A stretch of DNA of 64,000 nucleotides from Spirochaetes bacterium GWE1_32_154 (GCA_001829315.1 MIAY01000043.1:1-64000); one strand, 5' to 3'; positions 7,686 through 16,910 are shown, counted from the first letter of the stretch. The notes: generated by a model not told the origin, from the sequence alone. A program made the numbers and translations.

Positions 7686-9370
7686 TATAACACCTCCTTG
7701 ATAGAGTCCATTAACTCTTCAACGGTAAACATCATCCCGTTATATTTTAATATTTTGTGATCAAAATTAATACCTGTTTCCAGTTTAATCAGATCCCCAA
7801 ACTGTCCGGTCTGATTATTTTCAACAAGGATGAGTTTTTTTGATTTTTTCAGTAGAGATTCGGTGTCTTTATGCAAAGGATATACTTGTGAAAAATGAAG
7901 CATTGCCGTTTTTGAATTATTTATTTTATCAATAGCCTCGGCAATCATGTGATAGGTGGATCCCCATGCAACAATTAAGTTTTCATAATTTTCGGGTCCA
8001 TATAATTCGGGTCTGCATGAGTTTTCTTTGATAAGTTCAATTTTTTTGAATCTTTTGTTTTTCATTGCTATGCAGATTCCATCTAAGTCCTCAGTTATTC
8101 TGCCATTCTCATCATGTTCATCTGAATCAGAACAAACAAAACCGGAACCAAATCCAGGAATTCCTCTCGGAGAGACACCTGAATCAGTAATTATATATCT
8201 CTGATAGTTATCATTTGTTTTGACTATGTGTCTGTCGATTTTTATTTTATCAAGGTCAAATGCTGGTGTATCGTAAAAAGTATCAACAAAATACTGATCT
8301 GTGAGGATTATAACAGGAATCTGATATTGATCGGCGTGATTAAACGCTCTGCATGCAAGTTCAAATGCCTGTTGTGTTGTACCCGGTGCATATATGGCTC
8401 TTGGAAATACTCCGTGACCTGTATAAAGTGCAAGATTTAAATCTCCCTGTTCGGTTCTGGTTGGAAGCCCTGTCGCCGGACCCGGTCTTTGTGCAATATG
8501 GATTACCAGTGGAGATTCAGTCATACCCGCAAGACTCATTCCTTCTGTCATAAGGGCAAAACCGCCTCCTGAAGTTGAAACAATAGGACGGGCACCTGCA
8601 TACCAGCCTGCTACTGCCATATTTACAGCTGCTATCTCATCTTCTGTTTGCTCAATCAATATGCCTGCTTTGTGTGAGTATGTCGCCAAGGCGGTAAATA
8701 CACTTGTTCCAGGTGACATCGGATATGCAAATGCACAGTCGCATCCACCAGCTATAGCACCAAGGGCTATTGCGTCGGTGCCTGAAATCATGAAGTTATC
8801 AAGTTTTGTCTCCGGCTTGCATACATCAAGAGTGATAATTTTTTTAGAAACCAGATTTGTGCCAATCTCGTATCCACTTTCTGCGGCCTGTGCATTTTTA
8901 TCTGCTATTTCATCGCCTTTTTTAGCAAATATATCTTTTATAAAATTTAAAACTTCATTGCGATTCAGATTCATCAGTCCACTCACAAGTCCAACGGCAA
9001 CTGAATTTACATACAATGCATTGCCAAATTCTGTAGCAATCTGTTGAAAAGATACATCAATGACTCTTTCGTTCTCAAGTTTCTTTTTGTCACCAATTAT
9101 AATGGTTTCATCTGAAATCCTGTCTTTTAAGTGTGAAAAAGCAGCTTTTTCAAATGGAATTAATATATCAATATGTTTAACAAATGCTTTCACTTCATCA
9201 CATGACACTCTGATTGAAATTGAATTTACACCACCCCGTACACGTGACATGTATTCTTTAGTAGCGTACACGCGATATCCTGTTTTTTTTAATAAAGCCA
9301 GGAGAACTTTTTCTACTGAGTTAATACCTTGTCCCGCTTCTCCTGACAGTACAATAGATAGGTCATTCAT
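7685..9370 (-). CDS. 2-oxoacid:ferredoxin oxidoreductase, fused gamma-alpha subunit
   Basis: The 561-residue chain starts with the gamma domain (residues 1-180; GEAGQGINSVEKVL and SRVRGGVNSISIR). The alpha domain follows: SGTDAIALGAIAGGCDCAFAYPMSPGTSVF, then EDEIAAVNMAVAGWYAGARP, and a TPP-fold PYR-like region ending in a C-terminal transketolase-like segment (VAWGSTYHMI). With the beta subunit it makes low-potential reduced ferredoxin or runs in reverse as a carboxylating enzyme. No ferredoxin-like cysteine clusters are seen in either chain, so an external ferredoxin is needed. The ATG has GGGGGT upstream. It is the first gene of a two-gene operon. Confidence 0.88.
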   Translation of the reverse strand: MNDLSIVLSGEAGQGINSVEKVLLALLKKTGYRVYATKEYMSRVRGGVNSISIRVSCDEVKAFVKHIDILIPFEKAAFSHLKDRISDETIIIGDKKKLENERVIDVSFQQIATEFGNALYVNSVAVGLVSGLMNLNRNEVLNFIKDIFAKKGDEIADKNAQAAESGYEIGTNLVSKKIITLDVCKPETKLDNFMISGTDAIALGAIAGGCDCAFAYPMSPGTSVFTALATYSHKAGILIEQTEDEIAAVNMAVAGWYAGARPIVSTSGGGFALMTEGMSLAGMTESPLVIHIAQRPGPATGLPTRTEQGDLNLALYTGHGVFPRAIYAPGTTQQAFELACRAFNHADQYQIPVIILTDQYFVDTFYDTPAFDLDKIKIDRHIVKTNDNYQRYIITDSGVSPRGIPGFGSGFVCSDSDEHDENGRITEDLDGICIAMKNKRFKKIELIKENSCRPELYGPENYENLIVAWGSTYHMIAEAIDKINNSKTAMLHFSQVYPLHKDTESLLKKSKKLILVENNQTGQFGDLIKLETGINFDHKILKYNGMMFTVEELMDSIKEVL

Positions 9371-9383
9371 CGTTTACCCCCTT

Positions 9384-9797
9384 TTAATATTTCGATATAT
9401 TTAAGTTATTTCTGAGGTTCGAATAGTTTACGTAATAATTTGATAAAATTTCTTTTTTTAAAAGCTTCCACATTCTTTCAATTAAATTGAAATTTGGGGA
9501 GTAAGTAGGTAAAAATATTTTTCTATGATTGATATTTGCGTTATATAAAAATAAGATTATTTTCTTCAGCTGAGAGTTATCTTCGATAATTCTTTCTATT
9601 CTTCCTATTTTATATTTACTAATAATTTCACTGATATAATGATGACTTACTAATAAGGTTACTCTAATCTTGAGCCAAGACCACCCTTTACCCCATAAAA
9701 GAAGAGATTTAATTATGTCTTCTACGGCTTTTTCCTTCATCACAGAATGAAATCGAGTTAAATATAAAATTTCTTCCTCTGTTAATTTATTTTCCAT
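9384..9797 (-). pseudogene. IS630-type transposase with internal deletion
   Basis: The 137-residue frame joins two ends of an IS630/Tc1-like transposase. Residues 1-75 resemble its N-terminal helix-turn-helix region (WSWLKIRVTLLVSHHYISEI). Residues about 90-137 carry the C-terminal block FLPTYSPNFNLIERMWKLLK, which holds the last catalytic glutamate. The middle, with the first two catalytic aspartates (about 200 residues), is gone and the joint is in frame. It is inactive as a transposase, although the DNA-binding part could still be made. It ends 14 bp before the oxidoreductase alpha gene. Confidence 0.75.
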
Positions 9798-10101
9798 AAT
9801 TAAATGGTAACAAAATATTTTTTCATGTCAAGGATAAACTTTAAATAAAAAATATTACTATATTTTATTATATCTACAAAAAACAACCTCCATTAGGTAC
9901 AATATAATTATAGTTCTTTTTTCTATATACTAACCCACATTATTAAATATGAATATTACATGGTTTTTAAGAAAGCGCAAGTAGAGAGGCACGGAGGTTA
10001 GGAGCTTTTTTACCGTAAAATTTGTTGAAGTTAATCCATTATTGCAATTATATTTAATATATATTAAACTTATTTATGTTTATATTGAATATGGAGCTTT
10101 T
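9798..10101. other. Intergenic region, no gene seen
   Basis: An AT-rich stretch between the IS630 remnant and the FAD monooxygenase. No inverted repeats of the insertion sequence, RNA gene or conserved frame were recognised. It must contain the monooxygenase promoter; GGAG at 10092-10095 is that gene's ribosome-binding site. Confidence 0.4.
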
Positions 10102-11340
10102 ATGAAAATTATCAATACATCTGTTATAATTATAGGTGCAGGTCCAATCGGACTTTTACTTGCTAACCTTTTAGGTAAAGAGAATATAGAAACTGTAATT
10201 ATAGACAAAAAAAAAGAGTTTGATAAGTACTCAAAAGCTATTGGTATTATGCCCCCAAGCTTTAAAATCCTAAAAGATTTAAATATTCTGGATAAATTTT
10301 TAGATCATGGTGTAAAAGTAAAAAGAGCTGTAATACATGGGTCTAAATATACTTTAGGTGATATCACTTTTAAAGGTATAAAAAAATTTGAGTGCATTTT
10401 ATCAAATCCACAAAATTTAACAGAGAATATTCTTTTTGATAATCTAAAAACATACAAGAGTGTTACAGTCTGTTTTGGCCATGAACTTAAAAAAGTAATT
10501 AATAATGATAATAATGTTGAAATGTCAGTTTTAGATATTGATAAGAATGAAGAAGTTATTATAAAAGCTGATATTGCAGTCGCATGTGATGGTGGTAAAA
10601 GTACTACTCGTAATGAATTAAATATAGACTTTATTGGCAAGCGATACAAAGACACATTTGTTATGGGGGATTATATTGATAAATCAGATTTAGGAAGTGA
10701 TGCTCATTTATTTTTTACAAAACATGGTGCTGTTGAGTCATTTCCGCTCAATGATGGTAAAAGACGGTGGGTTGTGCAAACAGAACAATTTATGTCTGAA
10801 AGGGAAAATGATTTTATCGAAGAAAAAGTTCTTGCAAGGACTGGAATTAAACTTGAGGTTAAGAACCGGATATCAGACAGTCCCTTTGGAGTGCAGCATT
10901 ATATAATAAAATCATACTCAAAAAACAGGGTAATATTTTGTGGAGATGCGGCACATTTAATGTCACCAATAGGCGGACAGGGAATGAACACCGGTTTTGC
11001 TGATGTTGAGTTTACTTTTAAAATTGTAAAGCGCTTTTTAAAAGATAAAGATCAAGAAGTTTTTAACTTACTCTTAAAACGTTACGATTTTTACCGTAGA
11101 AAAGCAGCAAAAGAGGCTATCTTAAGAGCTTCATTATCAATGTGGATTGGGACTATAAAGGGAGGAGTGAGATCTTTAATCAGGAATATAAACATTTTCA
11201 TGTCGCTTCATAGCCCTTTAAAGCTCTATATTCCTATATTTTTTGCAATGATGACAATAAAATATCACAATGTAGCTAAAATAAATAAAAAAGACTTACA
11301 ACTTCTCGAATGTTATGATCTCGATGAAACCGAAAAATAG
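10102..11340 (+). CDS. FAD-dependent aromatic monooxygenase
   Basis: The 412-residue protein is a group A flavoprotein hydroxylase of the p-hydroxybenzoate hydroxylase fold. It has the N-terminal GAGPIG dinucleotide motif, the internal ACDGGKSTTR (DG motif) near residue 170, and CGDAAHLMSPIGGQGMNTG (GD motif plus FAD ribityl contacts) near 280. Such enzymes use NAD(P)H and O2 to hydroxylate activated aromatic rings. The ATG at 10102 is preferred to an upstream in-frame start because of GGAG just before it and because it begins right before the Rossmann strand. It faces a UbiE-like methyltransferase and lies near a type III PKS, which suggests ring hydroxylation of a polyketide phenol (inference). 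Its 3' end overlaps the convergent gene by 45 bp. Confidence 0.8.
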   Translation: MKIINTSVIIIGAGPIGLLLANLLGKENIETVIIDKKKEFDKYSKAIGIMPPSFKILKDLNILDKFLDHGVKVKRAVIHGSKYTLGDITFKGIKKFECILSNPQNLTENILFDNLKTYKSVTVCFGHELKKVINNDNNVEMSVLDIDKNEEVIIKADIAVACDGGKSTTRNELNIDFIGKRYKDTFVMGDYIDKSDLGSDAHLFFTKHGAVESFPLNDGKRRWVVQTEQFMSERENDFIEEKVLARTGIKLEVKNRISDSPFGVQHYIIKSYSKNRVIFCGDAAHLMSPIGGQGMNTGFADVEFTFKIVKRFLKDKDQEVFNLLLKRYDFYRRKAAKEAILRASLSMWIGTIKGGVRSLIRNINIFMSLHSPLKLYIPIFFAMMTIKYHNVAKINKKDLQLLECYDLDETEK

Positions 11341-12036
11341 AATTTTTGACTTTAAATTTTTAAACCCGGTTCCTTCTATTATTTTTTTTAGTTCTTCTCT
11401 CTCTGGATAAAGTTGTAAACTATCTGCAATATAAGCATATATTTCACTGTTACCGTGTAGAATAACCCCCCATAGACTACCCCAAAATCGTAAGAAAAAA
11501 AGTTGCATTTTTTGTATTAATCTAACTTTTGATTTAGAGAAATCAAGGAATGCACATTTCCCCCCCTGCTTTGTGACTCTATATATTTCTTTTATTACAT
11601 TAGGTATGTTTGGTGCATTACGAAGTGCGTAACTTCCTGTAACGATATCGTATGAATCATCTGGTTTTTTTGTATTACACATATCGCCTTTCTCAAAAAA
11701 CATATTTCCTGAAAAGACCTTATATCTTTTTAAAGATATTTTTAGCATTTCGTCATTTAAATCAAAACCAGTAATATTAGCATTGTTATAGTTATTATAA
11801 AGCATATATGTAATATCGCCTGTTCCGCATGCCAGGTCAAGGCATGTTTCTACACCGCTTGCAGGTAATTCTTTAATAAGTAATTTCTTCCAAGCGATAT
11901 CCCGGCCAAAAGAGAGGACTCTAGTTACAAAATCATATCTAGGGGCAACTATATCAAATAATTTTTCATTGTACTCTTTTTTACTAATACTATCTTTGAG
12001 GTTGAAATTTTTTACTTTTAATTTATTGTTTTGCAT
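11296..12036 (-). CDS. UbiE/MenG-like C-methyltransferase
   Basis: A class I SAM-dependent methyltransferase with the motif LDLACGTGD (motif I), a following GFDLNDEML and the family pattern Y-D-IVTGSYALRNAPN, then VTKQGGKCAFLDFSKS. This is the layout of UbiE/MenG/COQ5, which C-methylate the ring of demethylmenaquinone or benzoquinols. The start at 12036 has AAAGGA upstream, unlike a further ATG at 12081. It may be the housekeeping menaquinone enzyme, but its place between a ring hydroxylase and ACP/ketosynthase genes suggests a tailoring role on a polyketide ring (inference). The 3' end overlaps the monooxygenase gene. Confidence 0.75.
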   Translation of the reverse strand: MQNNKLKVKNFNLKDSISKKEYNEKLFDIVAPRYDFVTRVLSFGRDIAWKKLLIKELPASGVETCLDLACGTGDITYMLYNNYNNANITGFDLNDEMLKISLKRYKVFSGNMFFEKGDMCNTKKPDDSYDIVTGSYALRNAPNIPNVIKEIYRVTKQGGKCAFLDFSKSKVRLIQKMQLFFLRFWGSLWGVILHGNSEIYAYIADSLQLYPEREELKKIIEGTGFKNLKSKILFFGFIEIITFEKL

Positions 12037-12238
12037 TTTTAATCCTTTTTTGAATTTGTATAACACATCGCTTAATTTCATATGATAATGTTAGGTAATG
12101 GTTTTTTTATGTCCTTAATAGCCATTATAAATTTATATAATAATAAATATAGTAAAAAATAAAAAAATCATATTTTTTTTTATTAATTCATTTTTTTATA
12201 TATAATATAAATGGTAAAAAAATAAAAAAGAGGTTTAT
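12037..12238. promoter_or_regulatory. Divergent promoter region of the biosynthetic cluster
   Basis: A 202-bp, very AT-rich spacer between divergent methyltransferase and ACP genes must hold both promoters. TATAATATAAA just upstream of the ACP gene (near 12201-12211) is a good -10-like sequence. AAAGAGG precedes the ACP ATG. No clear operator palindrome was seen. Confidence 0.4.
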
Positions 12239-12487
12239 ATGTCAGAAAAAAATAGTGATACATTTGAGAAAGTAAAAGAGATAATCTCTCAGGTATTACG
12301 TGATGATTTGGATATAAAATATGAAAGTCACTTACAGGAAGATCTAGGTGCTGAATCCATTGATATAATGTCATTATTAATAGAATTTGAAGATCAGTTT
12401 GGTAAAGAGATTCCGGATGAAGATATTCCCAAGTTATTAACTGTCGGAAATATTGTCCAGTATATAGATGCGAACTTAAAAGATTAA
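12239..12487 (+). CDS. Acyl carrier protein, cluster-dedicated
   Basis: An 82-residue acidic helical protein with the phosphopantetheine site DLGAESID (Ser40) in place of the commoner DSLD/DSLE form. The four-helix pattern and the C-terminal TVGNIVQYIDANL match the ACP family. It lies 56 bp upstream of a ketosynthase and near a type III PKS, so it most likely carries the acyl starter or intermediate of that pathway rather than bulk fatty-acid synthesis (inference). No phosphopantetheinyl transferase gene is present in the window. Confidence 0.85.
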   Translation: MSEKNSDTFEKVKEIISQVLRDDLDIKYESHLQEDLGAESIDIMSLLIEFEDQFGKEIPDEDIPKLLTVGNIVQYIDANLKD

Positions 12488-12543
12488 TAAAGTATAGTAG
12501 GGCACTTTATCTCTAGATTAGTCAGTATCAAAAAAGGTGAAAA

Positions 12544-13905
12544 ATGAACCGAAGAGTAGTTGTAACAGGATTAGGTGCTGTTTCTTCAAATGGAATAGGT
12601 GCTGAAGAGTTTTTTAATAATTGTTTAAACGATAAAGTAAATGTACAGTATATTCCCGATCAATGGAGAAAGTATTCTAGTTTTAACTGCGGTATTTGGT
12701 CTCCTTTAATTGAGCCTGACTATTCAAAGTATGGTATTACAGATATTGAAAAGAAACAATTTGATAAAACGACATTACTTGCTCTTTATTCGACATTTGA
12801 GGCTTTAGATCATGCAGGTGTAAAATACAGTTTAGTTGATAAAAAACGAGGGTCCTATAGTATTGATAATGTAGATCCATTTAAAGTTGGAGTTGTTATT
12901 GGTACTGGTATTGGCGGAGTAGAAAGTCTTATTAGCTCATATTCGTTTCAGATTTTAAATAATGCAAAAAAAAAGCTTAATGATATCAAAAATGACAATC
13001 CGGGTATTGCAGATGATGTACAAAATGTCGATGACCTTTTAATTAAAGCCAAGCGTTTTAGTCCATTTGCAGTCTCTATGATTATGGGAAATGCTTCTGC
13101 TGCTAATATAGGGATTAGATTTGGATTAAATGGTATGAATAAAACAGTATCAGCAGCATGTGCATCAGGTACAGCTGCAATAGGTTATGCTTATGAAGCC
13201 GTTAAGAGTGGTAAATTAGATATGGCAGTGTCAGGTGGTGTTGAATATTTATATGATGAATACGGAGGATTGTACTTTGGTTTTGATTCATTAAAAGCCT
13301 TATGTAGGGCAGGTGATATTATAGAAGAGGCTAATAGACCATTTGATAAAGCGAGAACTGGTTTTTTATATAGCCAGGGAGGCTCCGGCATCTTAATCCT
13401 CGAAGATTATGATAGTGCAATAAAACGTGGTGCAACAATCCATGCAGAGATAAAGTCTTTTGCAGAAACAAATGATGCACACAATATAATGATGATAGAA
13501 AAATCCGGTAAATGTATCGAAAGAGTAATTGTTGATGTTATGAAGCAGGCCGGAATTCAACCAAAAGAAGTGGATTATATAAATACTCACGGTACAGCAA
13601 CTGAGCTTAATGATGAGGTAGAGTCAGCTGCAATAGAAAAAATTTTTGGGGATAAAGTATTAATTAACTCAACAAAATCACTTATAGGGCATAGTTTTGG
13701 AGCATCTGGTGCATTAGAAGCAGTCATAAGCGTGATGTCGATTACAAAAAAGAAAGTTCATTTAAATAGAAATATTAAAGACCCGGTAAGAGATTTAAAT
13801 TTTGTAAGAGAGTCAACAGATGCTCATATAAAAACGGTGTTAAGTGAATCATTTGGTTTTGGTGGTCATAATACTGCAATTATTTTTACTGAAGTACAAA
13901 GCTAA
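12544..13905 (+). CDS. Beta-ketoacyl-ACP synthase, FabF-like
   Basis: A 453-residue thiolase-fold enzyme. The catalytic triad is Cys206 (SAACASG), His349 (NTHGTAT) and His383 (IGHSFGASG), with the C-terminal FGFGGHN loop. These are the residues of condensing KAS II type enzymes, so it should be active. An insert of about 40 residues after residue 130 makes it longer than housekeeping FabF (about 410). It is co-directional with the ACP and meets the next gene tail to tail with a 4-bp overlap of stop codons. It probably elongates or primes the acyl chain handed to the type III PKS. Confidence 0.85.
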   Translation: MNRRVVVTGLGAVSSNGIGAEEFFNNCLNDKVNVQYIPDQWRKYSSFNCGIWSPLIEPDYSKYGITDIEKKQFDKTTLLALYSTFEALDHAGVKYSLVDKKRGSYSIDNVDPFKVGVVIGTGIGGVESLISSYSFQILNNAKKKLNDIKNDNPGIADDVQNVDDLLIKAKRFSPFAVSMIMGNASAANIGIRFGLNGMNKTVSAACASGTAAIGYAYEAVKSGKLDMAVSGGVEYLYDEYGGLYFGFDSLKALCRAGDIIEEANRPFDKARTGFLYSQGGSGILILEDYDSAIKRGATIHAEIKSFAETNDAHNIMMIEKSGKCIERVIVDVMKQAGIQPKEVDYINTHGTATELNDEVESAAIEKIFGDKVLINSTKSLIGHSFGASGALEAVISVMSITKKKVHLNRNIKDPVRDLNFVRESTDAHIKTVLSESFGFGGHNTAIIFTEVQS

Positions 13906-14618
13906 GTTTTGCCAACAACACACAATCTGGCAGGAAGATGTTGCTTAACAAACAGTTTTGCTTTACTTTTTTGTATATGATTGGTTAGTTCATGTTTCGT
14001 AAAACCTTTTTGGATTGATAGTCTGCCATCATAAAATGCAAAACTCTTTTTTATAAAAAGAGCAGTAAAAAGTGTATATCCAAAGTATGCTAAATTAGAT
14101 CTTTTTAAATCATTTAATACCATGACATTGTTACAAGATTCTGAAATTATACTTAATAATGATGGAATAGATTGATCATCTATATGGTGCAAAAAGTGAT
14201 TTGTAAAAATATAGTCAAACTTACCGTGTAATTTTAAATCAAATGCGTTACCGTGTATTACTTTTATATCCGGAAAATTTTTGCAAACTTTTATCGCATA
14301 CTCAGTAATTCTTTCATCAGAATCAATGCAAGTAATAGAAGCTTTAATGCCAATTTTTTTGCATTTTTTTAAAAACCATATAGGTATGTCACAGCCGCCC
14401 GCCCCAATATCTAAAAAGTTGACTTCACTTATTTTTCTTTTTTTTATATCTGTAAAAATATATTTGTTTATTAAAGAATTTGATGAAGAAAATAACATAT
14501 TTAAAAGTCTAAATTGCGCAACAGTTTTAATCAATTTTTCTGTATCACAGTCTTCAAAGTCCATAAGTTCTTTTTTTGTTGAGCGAATTTTCATGTTTGG
14601 AAATAAAAAACTAAACAT
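13902..14618 (-). CDS. Class I SAM-dependent methyltransferase
   Basis: A 238-residue protein with motif I as FLDIGAGGCDIP, an acidic CIDSD end of strand 2 and HGNAFDLKL before TNHFLHHIDD. Methyltransferases of this kind frequently sit next to type III PKS genes in bacteria, as in the Streptomyces srs operon, where the partner methylates the alkylresorcinol product. The start overlaps the PKS stop (TAATG), implying translational coupling and a shared pathway. Whether it acts on oxygen or carbon cannot be told. The 3' end overlaps the ketosynthase stop. Confidence 0.8.
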   Translation of the reverse strand: MFSFLFPNMKIRSTKKELMDFEDCDTEKLIKTVAQFRLLNMLFSSSNSLINKYIFTDIKKRKISEVNFLDIGAGGCDIPIWFLKKCKKIGIKASITCIDSDERITEYAIKVCKNFPDIKVIHGNAFDLKLHGKFDYIFTNHFLHHIDDQSIPSLLSIISESCNNVMVLNDLKRSNLAYFGYTLFTALFIKKSFAFYDGRLSIQKGFTKHELTNHIQKSKAKLFVKQHLPARLCVVGKT

Positions 14619-15721
14619 TATACTTTTTCCATTATTGCTGTTTCTATTGTTAAACCAGGGCCAAAACCTGCTGAAAATATTTTGCCTGATTTGCTACTAT
14701 TTAAAACTTCATTTAATACAAACATAATAGTACTTGAGCTCATGTTTCCATAATTCCAAAGTATATCGTAAGAGTGTTGCAAATCTGTTTTTTTTAAATC
14801 CATAGTAGCACTAAATTTCTCGAGTATAGCTTTTCCGCCTGGGTGCACGGCCCAAATGCTAATATCTTTTTGTGTTATATTTGCTTTATTAAATAAATCA
14901 TCCATTACTCCACCAATATGCTGGTCTATTATTTTAGGCACGTAACTGGAGAGTTTCATATCAAAACCGTGTTCACCGATCTTCCACGCCATATCACTTT
15001 CACTATTATCAGTATAATGGGAGTGGAATGTATTAAATATAATTTTAGAACCTTCGGAGTCACTTTCATTTGATGATATAAGGTACGCTGCTACACCATC
15101 TGCAAATAATGCATTTGCTACAATTGTATCGGTATCAAACTTCTTTTGATAGTGCAGTGAGCATAGTTCAACATTAACAACCAAAACTCGAGCTTCAGGA
15201 TCGGCTTTACAGATACTGGAAGCAAGTTTCATTGCAGGGAAAGCAGCGTAACATCCCATAAAACCTATATTAAATCGATCAACACTCTTTTTTAATTGCA
15301 ACTCTTTTACAAGATGGAAGTCAAATCCCGGAGCTGCAAAACCAGTACAACTTACTGTAATAACATGAGAGATCTTATCTTTTACTCCAAAAGCACATGT
15401 ATCAAGTAATTTTTTTACTGCTTTAAGAGAAAGTGAATTTGATTCAGTAATAAATAAATCATTTCTTTTCATGGTAGAAGGTTCTGGTTCCAAGTCCTCA
15501 CTTTGAGGATAAAATTCGTGTTCGGAATAGTGTTTATCAAAATCAGAAATTACAGAATGACGTTTATGTATTGCTGTATCTTTATAAATTTTATCTAAGA
15601 AAAGTTTTTTCTTAGATGTGTCGCATAAAAGTTTAGTTTGATATTTAAGAGCAAAATCTTGTGTGTAATAAAAATCAGGAACCACTGTTGCTATTTTATG
15701 TAAATATACTTTATTATTCAT
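14618..15721 (-). CDS. Type III polyketide synthase
   Basis: A 367-residue chalcone/stilbene synthase-fold homodimeric enzyme. The complete Cys-His-Asn triad is present: Cys157 (GFMGCYAAF), His293 (AVHPGGKAIL) and Asn326 (NYGNMSSST), together with the C-terminal signature GFGPGLTIE. The enzyme condenses an acyl starter with malonyl-CoA to give a pyrone, resorcinol or phloroglucinol. A dedicated ACP and KS nearby suggest a long-chain acyl starter, as in the Azotobacter ars system (inference). The start has AAGGAAA upstream, and the gene is translationally coupled to the methyltransferase after it. Product unknown. Confidence 0.9.
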   Translation of the reverse strand: MNNKVYLHKIATVVPDFYYTQDFALKYQTKLLCDTSKKKLFLDKIYKDTAIHKRHSVISDFDKHYSEHEFYPQSEDLEPEPSTMKRNDLFITESNSLSLKAVKKLLDTCAFGVKDKISHVITVSCTGFAAPGFDFHLVKELQLKKSVDRFNIGFMGCYAAFPAMKLASSICKADPEARVLVVNVELCSLHYQKKFDTDTIVANALFADGVAAYLISSNESDSEGSKIIFNTFHSHYTDNSESDMAWKIGEHGFDMKLSSYVPKIIDQHIGGVMDDLFNKANITQKDISIWAVHPGGKAILEKFSATMDLKKTDLQHSYDILWNYGNMSSSTIMFVLNEVLNSSKSGKIFSAGFGPGLTIETAIMEKV

Positions 15722-15730
15722 TTAATTTCC

Positions 15731-16528
15731 TTAGTTGTATTTAGTTAAAAGATTTTTGATTTTATCAAATTGTTCAATGTCTCTCGCAGATGGATCAGTT
15801 AAGCTGTTAAATACTTTAACTCCATTATCCAAAATAGACTTAACAAGTTCTCGGTCGTCTAATTTAATTGATTCGTAGCCGTTTATTCCTTGTTTTTTTG
15901 CAAGTACTTCTTTATTAGAGGCTTTCCAATTGCGTTTATATAATGCGTCTGCGGCATCATGTATAAAAGTTAAATTATTAGGATCATATTTTAATGCATC
16001 ACTATAAAAAAGCCCCATTTTAAATTTATCTCCACCAAATAACGAAGGTACTTCTTCTTCAATCTTTGCTTTTAAAAGATAAGCTAAACTTAAAGATGGG
16101 TCTAATTGAAGTGCTCTATCAGTGAGTTCTTTTAATCTGGATAAATTCCCCAAAGACTCTATAATTCCGATCGCTCTGCCTCTTGATCCAAAATTTGCTG
16201 CGTAAAAAAATATAATCTTAGCCTGATCATTTTTATTTCCATAAGTAATATTAAGATAGGGTTCTACAATATCCATAGCTTTTGTGTAAGCCTCAATTTT
16301 TTCTGATCTTTTTGTTTGAGGTATTAACTCCGCAACTTCAAAAAGCTCTCTTGACATTCTCCATAAAATTTGTGGATCAGGATCATTAATATCAAATGCT
16401 TTTTGTAATGAATCATGAGCTTGTGTGTGTTGCCCTTTGTGATTTAACACGTCAATTATATTAAGATCAATCGAAAACAAATTAAATGCAATAGTAAAAC
16501 ATATAAAAAAATATATAATTTTATTCAT
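15731..16528 (-). CDS. Exported helical-repeat (TPR-like) protein
   Basis: The 265-residue protein begins with a signal peptide (MNKIIYFFICFTIAFNLFS) without a lipobox cysteine. The rest is made of helical hairpins resembling TPRs (for example PDPQILWRMSRELFEVAEL and LSLAYLLKAKIEEEVPSLFG). The WRMSRE...A pattern and the later FYAANFGSRGRAIGI stretch resemble the bacterial relatives of the RMDN TPR family. It lies 9 bp before the PKS gene in the same direction, so it is probably co-transcribed and could help move or place the lipid product in the periplasm (inference). No enzymatic motif is seen. Confidence 0.6.
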   Translation of the reverse strand: MNKIIYFFICFTIAFNLFSIDLNIIDVLNHKGQHTQAHDSLQKAFDINDPDPQILWRMSRELFEVAELIPQTKRSEKIEAYTKAMDIVEPYLNITYGNKNDQAKIIFFYAANFGSRGRAIGIIESLGNLSRLKELTDRALQLDPSLSLAYLLKAKIEEEVPSLFGGDKFKMGLFYSDALKYDPNNLTFIHDAADALYKRNWKASNKEVLAKKQGINGYESIKLDDRELVKSILDNGVKVFNSLTDPSARDIEQFDKIKNLLTKYN

Positions 16529-16603
16529 AAAATATCCTGATTTTTTTTTATTTATTTATTTAATTATATGCAAAATAAGTAAAAAATAGTAGATAAATTT
16601 TGA

Positions 16604-16876
16604 TTAAAAATCTAATATCTTTATTAAATATATTAGTTCTGAACAAAATTTTGAAGAATTTTCATAAATTACATTAAATATCTTTTTTGCCATTTCATAA
16701 TGAAAGTCATCTACAACTTTAGTAAAGTTTTTATTATCATGAATGATAATTGCTCCCTTATATGGTTTAATATCCTCTCTATTTTCTATTGAATTTCCTG
16801 CACCTGCTGTCAAATAAGATATAAATCCCATTTTCAGGAATATCCTGTTTATCAAATCGAAATGTGATTTTTTCAT
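16604..16876 (-). CDS. Small hypothetical protein in cassette-like zone
   Basis: A 90-residue frame; no family recognised and no clear ribosome-binding site before the ATG. It has no signal peptide and ends in a hydrophobic LIYLIKILDF. It starts 34 bp downstream of the DUF6884-like gene in the same direction, so the two may form one unit. It could be the end of a cassette or a spurious frame. Confidence 0.4.
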   Translation of the reverse strand: MKKSHFDLINRIFLKMGFISYLTAGAGNSIENREDIKPYKGAIIIHDNKNFTKVVDDFHYEMAKKIFNVIYENSSKFCSELIYLIKILDF

Positions 16877-16910
16877 TTTATTAAATCATTGATGAATTGT
16901 AACACAATTG

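Noticed and set aside
8228-9404. Plus-strand frames opposite the 2-oxoacid oxidoreductase alpha gene
   Set aside because: They are shadows of a well-supported minus-strand gene and show no independent coding features.
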